DNA of 13,210 bases from NCBI GenBank assembly GCA_044220535.1, contig JBGAQU010000076.1, positions 1-13,210 of the forward strand, read 5' to 3'. Shown in pieces: positions 4,539 through 12,290 of the stretch. This DNA comes from JBDHTS01 sp044220535 (GTDB taxonomy: Bacteria; Pseudomonadota; Alphaproteobacteria; Micavibrionales; Micavibrionaceae). Each line of letters starts with the position of its first letter. The stretch's first letter is position 1. The position numbers were made by a program, and so were the translations under genes. Under the pieces are notes generated by a model. It did no database searches and was not told where the DNA came from. It saw nothing but the letters and a program-made list of their open reading frames with translations.

Positions 4539-6290
4539 TTGACGCGTAATTCCCTTTATCTTTTTATTCTTACTGCTCTCTGCGCCGCCCTGCTGCTTGC
4601 GGCCCCCTTTCCCCTGCTCGCCAAAGACCTGAAAACCTCAATCGACGGCATCCACGATCAGACCCTGCAGCACTATCTCGAAAAAAGCCTGGAAGGCTCG
4701 AAAACCCTGCCCGACGATCCAGACGATGAAGCCATCCGCGCCCAGGCCGAAAAAACCAAGACCACGCTTCTAAAAGGCTTGGCCGCTCAGGGTTATTATA
4801 TGCCCGCCGTCAAAATGACCCTGGACGAAAAGGATCGCAAGGCGGCATTTCAGGTCGATCCCGGTGCGCGCATCATCATTCATTCCATTACCTTCAAAGG
4901 CAAACCCTGGCCTTTGGAAAAAACCAGAACCGGCGATCCGTTGCTGGCGCAGAACGTGCTGGATGATCAGCAGCGAATTTTCGACACGATCTCGAAGGAC
5001 TCCTGCCTGTTCGGCCTGAAAGTCGATCATCAGGCTATTCTAGACATGAACGCGCATACCGCCGATCTGGTTTTTGAAATCATAGATAAGGGCAAAGCCC
5101 GTTACGGCGACATACAATTCCAGGGCCTGGAACGCGTCAAACCAGATTTTGCGCGCAAGCTTGTCGCCCTGAAACAGGACGGTTGTTACAAGGAAGCCGA
5201 TATCGAACAGGCGCAAGCGGACTTATTGTCCAGCGGTCTGTTCTCCCTTGTTAAAGTGAATGTGCCCGAACAGCCTGATGCCAGTGGCCGCATCCCCCTG
5301 ACCATCACTGTCACGGAACGCAAGCCCCGCACCATCAAGGCAGGCCTGACCTATTACACCGATGAAGGCCCGGGCGTTCAGCTCGGCTGGGAACACCGCA
5401 ACATTCTGGGACGTGGTGAAAAACTGACCAGCGACCTGAAACTTTCGGCTATAGAGCAAAGCGTGAAAAACACGCTCTCCAAACCGTTTTTCCTGCGCCG
5501 CGACCAGACGCTCAATCTAGGCGCGGATTTATCACGCGAAGATACGGACGCGTACGAATCCCAAACCTTAAGCTTCCACGGCGATGTCGCCCGCAAACTT
5601 AACAAGCGGCTGACGGTGTCTCTTGGCGGCGGCTATGATGTTTCGCATATCGACGACGGTGAAAAAGCCGATAATTTTGCCCTGCTTTACGGCACGGGCT
5701 ATGCCGACTGGGACAATCGCGACAACGCGCTCGACCCCCATACGGGATATAAAGCGCGTCTGGACTTAAAACCCTTCATCAACACGCTGGATCCGTCCAA
5801 TATTTTCTGGGAAACGCAAATCTCGGCATCCACCTATTTCGCATTTGCACCGAAAACTACTATCGATCCCGTACTGGCCATTCGCGGTCGTTTCGGCTCT
5901 ATCTTTGGCCAGTCCACGGCAAACATCCCGGCAACAGAACGTTTCTATGCCGGCGGCGGCGGTTCTGTACGCGGTTTCGCCTATCAGGATATCGGCCCGC
6001 GCAATAATGACGATGATCCGGCGGGTGGTCGTTCCGTCATCGAAACTTCCGCAGAAATGCGCTTCAAAATCACTCCTACAATCGGCGCCGCAGCCTTCGT
6101 GGATGGCGGCAGCGTATCCGACGCGGTTTATCCGGATATTGAAAACGGTTATGCCGTCGGTGCGGGCGTGGGCCTGCGCTACTATACAGGATTCGGCCCC
6201 TTACGTTTCGATGTCGGCGTGCCGCTGACACAAAAGGACGATGCGGATGGCGCGTATCAGATCTACATCAGCTTGGGGCAGGCCTTCTGA
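4539..6290 (+). CDS. tamA: TamA, Omp85-family outer-membrane translocation/assembly subunit
   Basis: The predicted protein has 583 residues, close to E. coli TamA (577). TamA is an outer-membrane Omp85 barrel that, with TamB, helps insert outer-membrane proteins and has been linked to phospholipid transport. A signal peptide covers about residues 1-28 (hydrophobic FILTALCAALLLAAPF, then LLA before KD). Three POTRA-like domains span about 30-110, 110-186 and 187-263, then a 16-strand-type barrel runs from about 265. The Omp85 loop-6 motif VRGF lies at 477-480, and the protein ends in a phenylalanine (ISLGQAF), as barrel proteins do. Translation starts at TTG 4539: an in-frame TAA lies only two codons upstream and the signal peptide follows immediately. 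No strong Shine-Dalgarno sequence is visible. C156 and C216 are the only Cys seen in the POTRA region. Its TGA overlaps the tamB ATG. Confidence 0.92.
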   Translation: MTRNSLYLFILTALCAALLLAAPFPLLAKDLKTSIDGIHDQTLQHYLEKSLEGSKTLPDDPDDEAIRAQAEKTKTTLLKGLAAQGYYMPAVKMTLDEKDRKAAFQVDPGARIIIHSITFKGKPWPLEKTRTGDPLLAQNVLDDQQRIFDTISKDSCLFGLKVDHQAILDMNAHTADLVFEIIDKGKARYGDIQFQGLERVKPDFARKLVALKQDGCYKEADIEQAQADLLSSGLFSLVKVNVPEQPDASGRIPLTITVTERKPRTIKAGLTYYTDEGPGVQLGWEHRNILGRGEKLTSDLKLSAIEQSVKNTLSKPFFLRRDQTLNLGADLSREDTDAYESQTLSFHGDVARKLNKRLTVSLGGGYDVSHIDDGEKADNFALLYGTGYADWDNRDNALDPHTGYKARLDLKPFINTLDPSNIFWETQISASTYFAFAPKTTIDPVLAIRGRFGSIFGQSTANIPATERFYAGGGGSVRGFAYQDIGPRNNDDDPAGGRSVIETSAEMRFKITPTIGAAAFVDGGSVSDAVYPDIENGYAVGAGVGLRYYTGFGPLRFDVGVPLTQKDDADGAYQIYISLGQAF

Positions 6291-9200
6291 TGAAAAATCC
6301 TGTAATATATATCCGCAAAATCCTGCTCTGGACGCTCAGCCTGTGCATTACCCTTGCCGTGCTGGCAGGCATGCTCCTGATCGGCTCCGGATTCTGGCTG
6401 CGCAGCAATAGCGGACAGGCCTTCATCAAAACACAAATCACCCACGCGTTGGAAAAAACGCCCTATCATGTCGAATATGGACGTGCGGTTCTGCGCGGCG
6501 GTCTTGGCCTGAACGTCGACAAGCTGACGGTCAGCGATGAACAGGGTATTTTCCTGATCCTTGAAAACACGCGCATTACCATCAACCCGGCTTTGTTACC
6601 CGCGCATATCCTATCCGCCTCCATTCTCGCAGATCGCATCGAATTGCTGCGCACGCCGAAAGAACCCGAAGCTGCGGATAAACAACCGCGCAAGGCATTC
6701 GACCCCTCCGGCCTCTGGTTGAAATCCGTATCTCTCAACCGCTTTGCGGTGAACCGGTTTGATATCGGCCCGGCTCTGGGCGGCGGCAAACCCTTATCGT
6801 TCAGCCCGGACCTGAAAGCCTCCGTCAAATTCGAAAAAACTGCCCTGCCGGTGACCTTAAAAGGCCGCATCGAATCCCGCGCCACCGATACGATCACACC
6901 CTATCTGCCCGCCCACATCGACATAGACAGCAGCATCACACCCGCTTTCGACCTTCTGACCCTCACCGCTTTTTCAGTAACGCATGATCAATACACACTG
7001 AAAGGCAGCGGCGCGTTTGGCATGAGCGAGGAAGGATTATGCGCGGGACAGGCATCGCTGGATATAAAAAGCCTGGCAGCCTTGTTCAAAACACAGGACG
7101 GCACGCTGCATCTCGATCTTGCCTGTTCTGGCCCTGCCCTGCGACCTGCGCTGAAAGCCGAAGGCGTGGCCGCGTTTAAAGACATGCCGGATATGACTCC
7201 GGTAAACTTCAAGCTGCAAACCGCCCCCATGCAGGGCAGCCTATCCGGCCAGGCGTCCATCAGCGGCGCTTACAAACAGCAGCCCTATGCGCTTGCAACG
7301 CCGTTCCTGTTGGAAAACGGAAAAATTTCCGTTTCTGATTTAAAAGGCACATTCCCCGAAACATCCGTGGCCGGACATTTAATCTATAACTTCGACACAT
7401 CCATGGCGGATGGAACAATAACCGCATCCATCGCTTCCCTCACCCCCTACGCAAAGCTTTTGAAACAGGATATGGCAGGCCGCGCCAATATAACCCTCAC
7501 CGCATCGCCCGGCTCAACGCAAAAAGCCGCCTTGGAACTGAACGCGTCCAATCTGCGCTATCAGGATATCCGCATCGCTGGCCTGACGCTAAACGGTACA
7601 ACCGACAACGTCAAAACCACGCCGTTCCAGCATGCGGATATCGCTGTAAAAGGTATAACGATTAAAGATATTACCATTACATCAGCGGCTGCCACTATCC
7701 GTCCAGCCGAAAAAAATACTTACAATTTCGATCTATCGGGTAACGGCACTTACCAGTCAAAAACCTTGAAAATAAAAAGCGACGGTACTTTAAATCTCGA
7801 TGATCAATTCAGGTTTTCTGGCGTCAATATCAAACCCCTTATCCTCAACATACAGGGCCATGATCTGACGCTGAACGGCAGCCTGACCACACTACAGGCC
7901 GATCTGCGCCTAAAAACCGAAAACTTCCCGGTTTCCGCCCTTATGCCTGCGCCGCAACCGGAAGCGGACAGACTGACCGTTGACGGCACACTCGATATCA
8001 CTGGCCCGTCCGCCACTCCGCAAGCCAATCTGCAGCTGACCGCTTTGCGTAAAGGCAGTGAAAAAACCATGCCTGATTTACGCATAGACCTGACAGGCGC
8101 CTACCAGAACGACAGCCTGACGATCAACGCCGGCGGCAAAGGCCAGGGCATAAAATCCTTAAACGCCCAAGCAAAAACCTACATGCATTTTTCTTTATGG
8201 CCTTTCGCTTTTGCGATGCCGATGGATAAGGCTGTACAAGGCGATGTGAACGCCACCTTGTCCCTCACCGATCTTTCCCCTTATTTCATACCGCCAGGCA
8301 TGTCCCTGTCCGGCAATGTCAACGCCAAAGCCGCCATCGGCGGCACGCTTTCTGCGCCTGACATAAAAGGCGCCGCGTCGCTTGCGGATGGTGTATTCAC
8401 CCAGGCTGAAAACGGATTGGGCCTGAAAGAGATCACGATGAATGCAGGCTTTGAAAAACAACGCATCACGCTGACCAGCCTGTCCGCTCGTGACAATGCC
8501 GCAGGCGCTTTGAACGGCAATGGGTGGATCGAACCGTTCGGCCCCGCGCCGCGCGCCGACATCAACCTGAACATCCGGCATTTTCAGATCATCAAAAACA
8601 CCATGGCCGATGTCCTGGCCTCCGCCGGATTGAAAATCCAACCCGATGGCAAAGGCTTCGTCATCAATGGCAGCATCGACATCGAAAAGGCGGCCATCAA
8701 TATCCCCGAAAAATTCGGCAGCCAGATTCCCGAACTGAACGTCATCGATAAACGTGACCTGAAAAAACAGCAAAACGCCAAACCGCCTCTGCCCATCCGC
8801 CTCGCTATCGCACTAAAGGCAGTCAACCAGGTGTTCGTGCGCGGCTGGGGACTCGATGCCGAATTCGGCGGTGCGGTCGATGTCGGCGGCACGCTCGACA
8901 TGCCGGATTTGCAAGGCCGCTTCGACGTTCTGCGCGGCCGCTTCCAGCAATTCGGAAAAATCTTCAAACTGGACAAGGCAAGCCTGCTCTTCCAGGGCGC
9001 CATGCCGCCCGGCCCGTATCTCGATGTCAGCGCCTCGACAACCGCCGAAGACGTAACGGCCAGCATCAACATCACCGGCCCCGCCAAACAACCGAAACTG
9101 TCCTTCTCCTCCGAACCCGCTCTACCGGAAGACGAAGTTCTCTCCCGCATCCTGTTCGGCCGCGACGCGCGCAGCATTTCCCCTTTCCAGGCGATCCAGC

Positions 9201-9502
9201 TGGCCAACACACTGCGTCAGTTTTCCGGCAAGGGCGGCGGCGCGTCCTTCGACCCGGTCGGCAAAATCCGCAAGATCACCGGCGTCGACGAGTTGAACGT
9301 CGATACGGATGACAGCGGCGGTGTCACCGTCGGCGCGGGCAAATACATCACCGACCGGGTCTATCTGGAAGCTGTACAAGGAAGCAACGAAAAAAGCGGC
9401 GCCATCAAGGTTCAGACTGAAATCACCCCCAGCATCTCCGTCGAAAGCAAGGCGGGACAGGAACAAAGTGGTGCCGGCCTGTTCTGGAAGCGGGATTATT
9501 GA
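6290..9502 (+). CDS. tamB: TamB, translocation/assembly module inner-membrane subunit
   Basis: The predicted protein has 1070 residues (E. coli TamB is about 1259). It is anchored in the inner membrane and spans the periplasm as a long beta-taco reaching TamA. Seen features are a single N-terminal membrane anchor at about residues 11-36, a start region typical of the AsmA/TamB group (GFWLRSNSGQAFI), a long low-complexity beta-strand body rich in LxLxA/G patterns, and the conserved C-terminal DUF490 domain. Markers in that domain include RGRFQQFGKIFKLDKASLLF, LSFSSEPALPEDEVLSRILF, and the final segment with VGAGKYITDRVYLEA and terminal GLFWKRDY. The ATG shares its A with the tamA TGA (TGATG), so translation is coupled. 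Large ORFs on the opposite strand (for example 8584-9210) are shadows. Assignment is firm from domain architecture and neighbour. Confidence 0.93.
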   Translation: MKNPVIYIRKILLWTLSLCITLAVLAGMLLIGSGFWLRSNSGQAFIKTQITHALEKTPYHVEYGRAVLRGGLGLNVDKLTVSDEQGIFLILENTRITINPALLPAHILSASILADRIELLRTPKEPEAADKQPRKAFDPSGLWLKSVSLNRFAVNRFDIGPALGGGKPLSFSPDLKASVKFEKTALPVTLKGRIESRATDTITPYLPAHIDIDSSITPAFDLLTLTAFSVTHDQYTLKGSGAFGMSEEGLCAGQASLDIKSLAALFKTQDGTLHLDLACSGPALRPALKAEGVAAFKDMPDMTPVNFKLQTAPMQGSLSGQASISGAYKQQPYALATPFLLENGKISVSDLKGTFPETSVAGHLIYNFDTSMADGTITASIASLTPYAKLLKQDMAGRANITLTASPGSTQKAALELNASNLRYQDIRIAGLTLNGTTDNVKTTPFQHADIAVKGITIKDITITSAAATIRPAEKNTYNFDLSGNGTYQSKTLKIKSDGTLNLDDQFRFSGVNIKPLILNIQGHDLTLNGSLTTLQADLRLKTENFPVSALMPAPQPEADRLTVDGTLDITGPSATPQANLQLTALRKGSEKTMPDLRIDLTGAYQNDSLTINAGGKGQGIKSLNAQAKTYMHFSLWPFAFAMPMDKAVQGDVNATLSLTDLSPYFIPPGMSLSGNVNAKAAIGGTLSAPDIKGAASLADGVFTQAENGLGLKEITMNAGFEKQRITLTSLSARDNAAGALNGNGWIEPFGPAPRADINLNIRHFQIIKNTMADVLASAGLKIQPDGKGFVINGSIDIEKAAINIPEKFGSQIPELNVIDKRDLKKQQNAKPPLPIRLAIALKAVNQVFVRGWGLDAEFGGAVDVGGTLDMPDLQGRFDVLRGRFQQFGKIFKLDKASLLFQGAMPPGPYLDVSASTTAEDVTASINITGPAKQPKLSFSSEPALPEDEVLSRILFGRDARSISPFQAIQLANTLRQFSGKGGGASFDPVGKIRKITGVDELNVDTDDSGGVTVGAGKYITDRVYLEAVQGSNEKSGAIKVQTEITPSISVESKAGQEQSGAGLFWKRDY

Positions 9503-9557
9503 ATAAGTTTACTACACTTTCTTTTCAAGACTTACGCGATTTATTCATAATCTTGTC

Positions 9558-9583
9558 GTCATTCCGGCTTTCGCCGGGATGAC
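9558..9583. repeat. intergenic palindromic repeat (GTCAT-type) after tamB
   Basis: GTCATTCCGGC, loop TTTC, GCCGGGATGAC forms an 11-bp stem with one T-G wobble. It belongs to the same family as 11800-11929, 12178-12201 and 12296-12319. It lies 55 bp after the tamB stop. There is no clean T-run, so it is better read as a repeat element or mRNA-end hairpin than as a classic terminator. Confidence 0.8.
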
Positions 9584-9600
9584 AATGTTATTTAGGTTTG

Positions 9601-9618
9601 CCACAACCATAACTGTGG
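9601..9618. other. imperfect inverted repeat upstream of the yjbH-like gene
   Basis: CCACA (9601-9605) and TGTGG (9614-9618) form a 5-bp inverted repeat separated by 8 bp, about 80 bp before the preferred start of the next gene. It could be an operator half-site pair. A TTGACA hexamer follows at 9637-9642 and could be a -35 box, but the matching -10 is poor (GACACT at 9660-9665). Weak evidence. Confidence 0.2.
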
Positions 9619-9699
9619 ACAATCAAGCAAAGCGTTTTGACAGCCATACATACGTACCGGACACTAAGGATATCCGGAGAATCGTCAAGTTTTTCAATC

Positions 9700-11781
9700 G
9701 TGTCCGCCAGAACCAGATGTCTGATGTTCGCCTGCTGCATGACCGCTGCCCTGCTGGCGGGAACGGTGCACGCCGAATCGACCCCATCGCTGATGGGCGC
9801 GCTGGGCCTGAACACCGTCCCCGATGCGCGGTTTGATAAGGAAGGCACGGTGCGCGTCCAGGCGTCCGCGCTCAATCCCTACATGCACGGCTCTCTCGGC
9901 GTGCAGATCGCGAAACCTCTCTACATCGGTATCCGCCAGACCGCCGAAGTCTCCCATATTGGCGCGCGCGCCGACCGCCTGTATCCCGGCATCGATCTGA
10001 AAGTGAAACTGCTGAACGAAACCGCGCATATGCCTGCTGTCGCCCTCGGCCTGCAATCCGCGACCGGCCATCGCCGGATGGCCGCGGAATATATCGCCCT
10101 CTCCAAACGCCTCGGCAATTTTGACGTGACAGGCGGAATGGGCTGGGGCCGCATGGGCAGTCATGACACGGTCGGCAATCCGTTCAAACTCCTTTCCACC
10201 CACTTCGCACAGCGCCGCGATATCTACGGTGAATCCCCCAACGGCCCGGCGCAATGGTTCACGGGCGATGCCGCATTGTTCGGCGGCGTCGCATGGGATA
10301 CGCCTCTGAAAGGCCTGAAGCTAAAGACTGACTGGAACGGCGATGCCTATCTGGCGGAAAGAACAGATCCCGATTTTCACAGGCCCCAACCCTGGTCCGC
10401 CGGATTCAGCTACAGCCCGAAAGACTGGATCACCTTCGGCATGGCATGGGTTGGCGGCAATAAAATTTTCGGCACGCTCAGTTTCCAATCTCCCATGGAA
10501 CGCTGGTTCGGCCGCCCGGCCAGCCGCAAGGCAAACGCGCCCTTCCCCGCCCATCGCAGCGGTGATGGCAATCCAAAGGCCGTGGACGTAGCGGCCAGCG
10601 GCGACGGCATCCTGACCGAAAGCAGAACCGGCGAGCCCCACATCCTCTCCACCCGATTGACGCTGCGTCCTGGCGCATCACTCCCCATGCAGTTGGGCGA
10701 GGCCGTATCGCCGATGGCGCGGCAAGGCGGCGCAGACATCGAATCCTTCGAAATCCAGCCCGCCGCTTTGGGTTTAAGCGGCCCGTCCGTGCGCCTGAAC
10801 CGCCGCGATCTGGAACAGGCGCTGGCGCATGATAACGGCAGCCCGCAGGAAATCTGGCGCGGCACGAGGCTGAGCGAACCACTGGCCGACGCCAGCTTCC
10901 CCGAAAACCGCAGCCTGTTCGGCCGCCCGTTTTATTACGGCCTGATCGTCGATACGAAAGCCAGCCTGTCTGAAGACGATCACGGCGCGCTCTATCGCAC
11001 TGGATTGGTGTTTGAGGCAAAACATCTCCTCACCCGCCGCCTGCTGACCGGCCAGGCCATACGTTTGAATGTCGCCGACAATCTCAGAGAACTGCATAGT
11101 TTACGTCCCTACGCCCTTCTGCCCGTCCGCAGCGACGAAGATCTGTTCGCCGCAAAACGCCTGAGCGTCGAACGCAGCTATATCGCCTGGACCAAAAGCC
11201 TGAATGCCGACTGGCACGCCGCCGCAACAGCCGGGTATCTGGAGGAAATGTACGCAGGCCTCGGCGGTGAAATCCTCTATCGTCCCTTCGGCAAAACCTA
11301 CGCAATCGGGGCCGAAGCATGGGAAGCATTAAAACGCGATCCGCTCTCGGCGGACGGCATGGGCCTGAACGGCGACCATCTTCTGAGCGGCCATATCAAA
11401 GCCTGGTATGAAATCCCTGGCACCGACATGACCGTGCAGGCAAAAGCCGGACGCTATCTGGCGGAGGATATCGGCGCCACGCTCGGCCTGACGCAGACTT
11501 TCAAAAACGGCGCAAAGCTCGAAGCCTTCGCCACCGTCACCAACAAGCGCGATGAAAATATTTTCGGCGGCTCGACCGCATTATACAGCGGCATGCGTTT
11601 CCGCCTCCCTGTCGGCAACCTGCCTCTCATCCCGGATGGCAGCGAAGCCCGCTTCACCGCAGCGCCCATCGGCCGCGACACCGGTCAGACTATAGATAAC
11701 CCTCTACCCTTGTATGAACTGACCGACCAGATCTCCTATCGCACCATCGCCGACCATTGGGGTGAGATCACAGAGGAATAA
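9700..11781 (+). CDS. yjbH: YjbH-family outer-membrane beta-barrel protein
   Basis: The frame is open from TTG 9637 (714 residues). I prefer GTG 9700 (693 residues), which puts a classic signal peptide at the N terminus: SARTRC, then hydrophobic LMFACCMTAALLAG, then cleavage after VHA near residue 25. The YjbH domain signature follows: GALGLNTVPDARFDKEGTV near the mature N terminus, then IDLKVKLLNE, PAVALGLQSATG, AEYIALSKRLGNFDVTGGMG with WGRMG, and PWSAGFSYSPKDWITFGMAW. The C-terminal half is a second barrel-like region with many alternating strands. E. coli YjbH belongs to the yjbEFGH exopolysaccharide locus and is a lipoprotein; here there is no lipobox cysteine and no yjbEFG neighbour. 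The gene is co-directional with tamAB, 197 bp downstream. Family membership is likely; function is unknown beyond an outer-membrane and possible exopolysaccharide role. Confidence 0.8.
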   Translation: MSARTRCLMFACCMTAALLAGTVHAESTPSLMGALGLNTVPDARFDKEGTVRVQASALNPYMHGSLGVQIAKPLYIGIRQTAEVSHIGARADRLYPGIDLKVKLLNETAHMPAVALGLQSATGHRRMAAEYIALSKRLGNFDVTGGMGWGRMGSHDTVGNPFKLLSTHFAQRRDIYGESPNGPAQWFTGDAALFGGVAWDTPLKGLKLKTDWNGDAYLAERTDPDFHRPQPWSAGFSYSPKDWITFGMAWVGGNKIFGTLSFQSPMERWFGRPASRKANAPFPAHRSGDGNPKAVDVAASGDGILTESRTGEPHILSTRLTLRPGASLPMQLGEAVSPMARQGGADIESFEIQPAALGLSGPSVRLNRRDLEQALAHDNGSPQEIWRGTRLSEPLADASFPENRSLFGRPFYYGLIVDTKASLSEDDHGALYRTGLVFEAKHLLTRRLLTGQAIRLNVADNLRELHSLRPYALLPVRSDEDLFAAKRLSVERSYIAWTKSLNADWHAAATAGYLEEMYAGLGGEILYRPFGKTYAIGAEAWEALKRDPLSADGMGLNGDHLLSGHIKAWYEIPGTDMTVQAKAGRYLAEDIGATLGLTQTFKNGAKLEAFATVTNKRDENIFGGSTALYSGMRFRLPVGNLPLIPDGSEARFTAAPIGRDTGQTIDNPLPLYELTDQISYRTIADHWGEITEE

Positions 11782-11799
11782 GCGCAATAAACTCCAAGC

Positions 11800-11929
11800 G
11801 TCATCCCAGACAAGCGACGAAGGAGCGCAGATCAGGGATCCAGGAGACATGAGCGCGCGAAGCGCGCGCTTTGTTTATTGCCGGATCCCCGCTGGAGTTT
11901 ATCCCCGCGAAGGCGGGGGCGGGGATGAC
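11800..11929. repeat. composite palindromic repeat element with GTCATCCC/GGGATGAC ends
   Basis: The element opens with GTCATCCC (11800-11807) and closes with its inverse GGGATGAC (11922-11929). It contains internal GGGATCC (11835-11841) and GGATCCCC (11883-11890) in inverted orientation, plus a right-hand hairpin ATCCCCGC...GCGGGGAT. The 130-bp length with inverted ends is MITE-like, but no target-site duplication is obvious. It lies 18 bp after the yjbH stop. Confidence 0.65.
11852..11880 (+). terminator. candidate terminator of the yjbH-like gene
   Basis: AGCGCGC (11852-11858) and GCGCGCT (11864-11870) form a GC-only 7-bp stem with a 5-nt loop, directly followed by TTGTTTATT on the plus strand. 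It lies 70 bp after the yjbH stop, inside the 11800-11929 repeat element. Confidence 0.5.
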
Positions 11930-11931
11930 AG

Positions 11932-11966
11932 TAAATAAAAAACCGCCGGTCTGTGGGGACCGGCGG
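11932..11966 (-). terminator. strong Rho-independent terminator on the minus strand
   Basis: On the minus strand, CCGCCGGTC (11966-11958), loop CCCACA and GACCGGCGG (11951-11943) form a perfect 9-bp GC-rich stem, immediately followed by TTTTTTATTTAC (11942-11931). This is the most convincing intrinsic terminator in the window. The nearest upstream minus-strand protein gene is rluD, over 300 bp away, so an additional transcript probably ends here. Confidence 0.8.
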
Positions 11967-12095
11967 CGAAAGTTTATGAGAGATACCAGATCAGTAAAAA
12001 ATTGTGGGTTACTCAAGTTGCCGAGTGAAAGTTTGTCCTCCTTGACCGCCATTTGAAGCATCTGAAACCGTTACTTCAAAACACCCCCGGTTCCT
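11937..12095 (-). ncRNA. candidate small RNA (about 160 nt)
   Basis: A minus-strand promoter (TTGCAT at 12130-12125, 17 bp, TACTAT at 12107-12102) predicts a start near 12095, and the strong terminator ends the transcript near 11937. The body contains an inverted repeat, TTTGAAG (12052-12058) with CTTCAAA (12074-12080), and an exposed AAGGAGG-type segment (12036-12043). The only long frame in it has no stop before the terminator, which argues against an mRNA, though a small protein cannot be excluded. I do not recognise a known RNA family. Confidence 0.4.
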
Positions 12096-12101
12096 ATTTT
12101 C

Positions 12102-12130
12102 ATAGTACATAAAATTTTATGTAAATGCAA
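12102..12130 (-). promoter_or_regulatory. candidate sRNA promoter with embedded palindromic operator
   Basis: The -35 is TTGCAT (3 of 6), the spacer 17 bp and the -10 TACTAT (4 of 6). A perfect 18-bp palindrome, TACATAAAATTTTATGTA (12106-12123), fills the spacer and runs into the -10 box, where a repressor dimer would block RNA polymerase. Confidence 0.45.
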
Positions 12131-12177
12131 AATGTTTTTTATGGGATTTTTAAGCTATTGAATTTATTGTATTTATC

Positions 12178-12201
12178 GTCATCCCGGCGAAGGCCGGGAT
12201 C
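12178..12201. repeat. palindromic repeat, left arm of inverted pair
   Basis: GTCATCCCGGCGAAGGCCGGGATC contains an 8-bp stem, ATCCCGGC/GCCGGGAT. All 24 bases recur in inverted orientation at 12296-12319. Confidence 0.8.
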
Positions 12202-12262
12202 CATGCGATAGTGCGGCCAGAATCCAAAGGAGATAACGGCCATAAAATGTGATCTTCACCAT
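12179..12262 (-). CDS. 27-residue hydrophobic ORF (doubtful)
   Basis: An ATG at 12262 follows AGAGGG with 6-nt spacing and opens a 27-codon frame. It has a basic start (MVKITFYGRY), a short hydrophobic core (LLWILAAL) and a tail that is simply the translated palindromic repeat. It lies 28 bp after the rluD stop in the same direction. The ribosome-binding site is good, but the repeat-derived C terminus and tiny size make this more likely fortuitous. Confidence 0.15.
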   Translation of the reverse strand: MVKITFYGRYLLWILAALSHGSRPSPG

Positions 12263-12290
12263 TATTTACCCTCTGCGATGCTGAAAAAGC

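Larger units (their letters stand above)
11782..12290. other. 509-bp intergenic region between yjbH and rluD
   Basis: No convincing protein gene is seen in this region. It holds a bounded 130-bp repeat element (11800-11929), a plus-strand terminator-like hairpin (11852-11880), a strong minus-strand terminator (11932-11966) with a matching promoter and palindrome near 12102-12130, and one arm of the inverted pair 12178-12319. The frame 12061-11801 (-) runs through the terminator and the repeat, and is therefore not annotated as a gene. Confidence 0.7.

Noticed and set aside
8584..9210. A 208-residue minus-strand ORF opposite tamB
   Set aside because: It lies wholly within the conserved C-terminal part of tamB and resembles no family; long antisense frames are expected in this kind of codon-biased DNA. 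The same applies to 8195-8773, 9694-10254 and 10478-11020.
9637..9639. TTG 9637 as the start of the yjbH-like gene
   Set aside because: It would give an unusually long 46-residue leader; GTG 9700 leaves a normal signal peptide. The TTGACA there might instead be a -35 box. The choice is not certain.
11801..12061. An 86-residue minus-strand protein gene
   Set aside because: The frame runs straight through a strong intrinsic terminator and then through the palindromic repeat; its second half is repeat-derived and the ATG has no good ribosome-binding site. A short product from the first 40 codons is not excluded.
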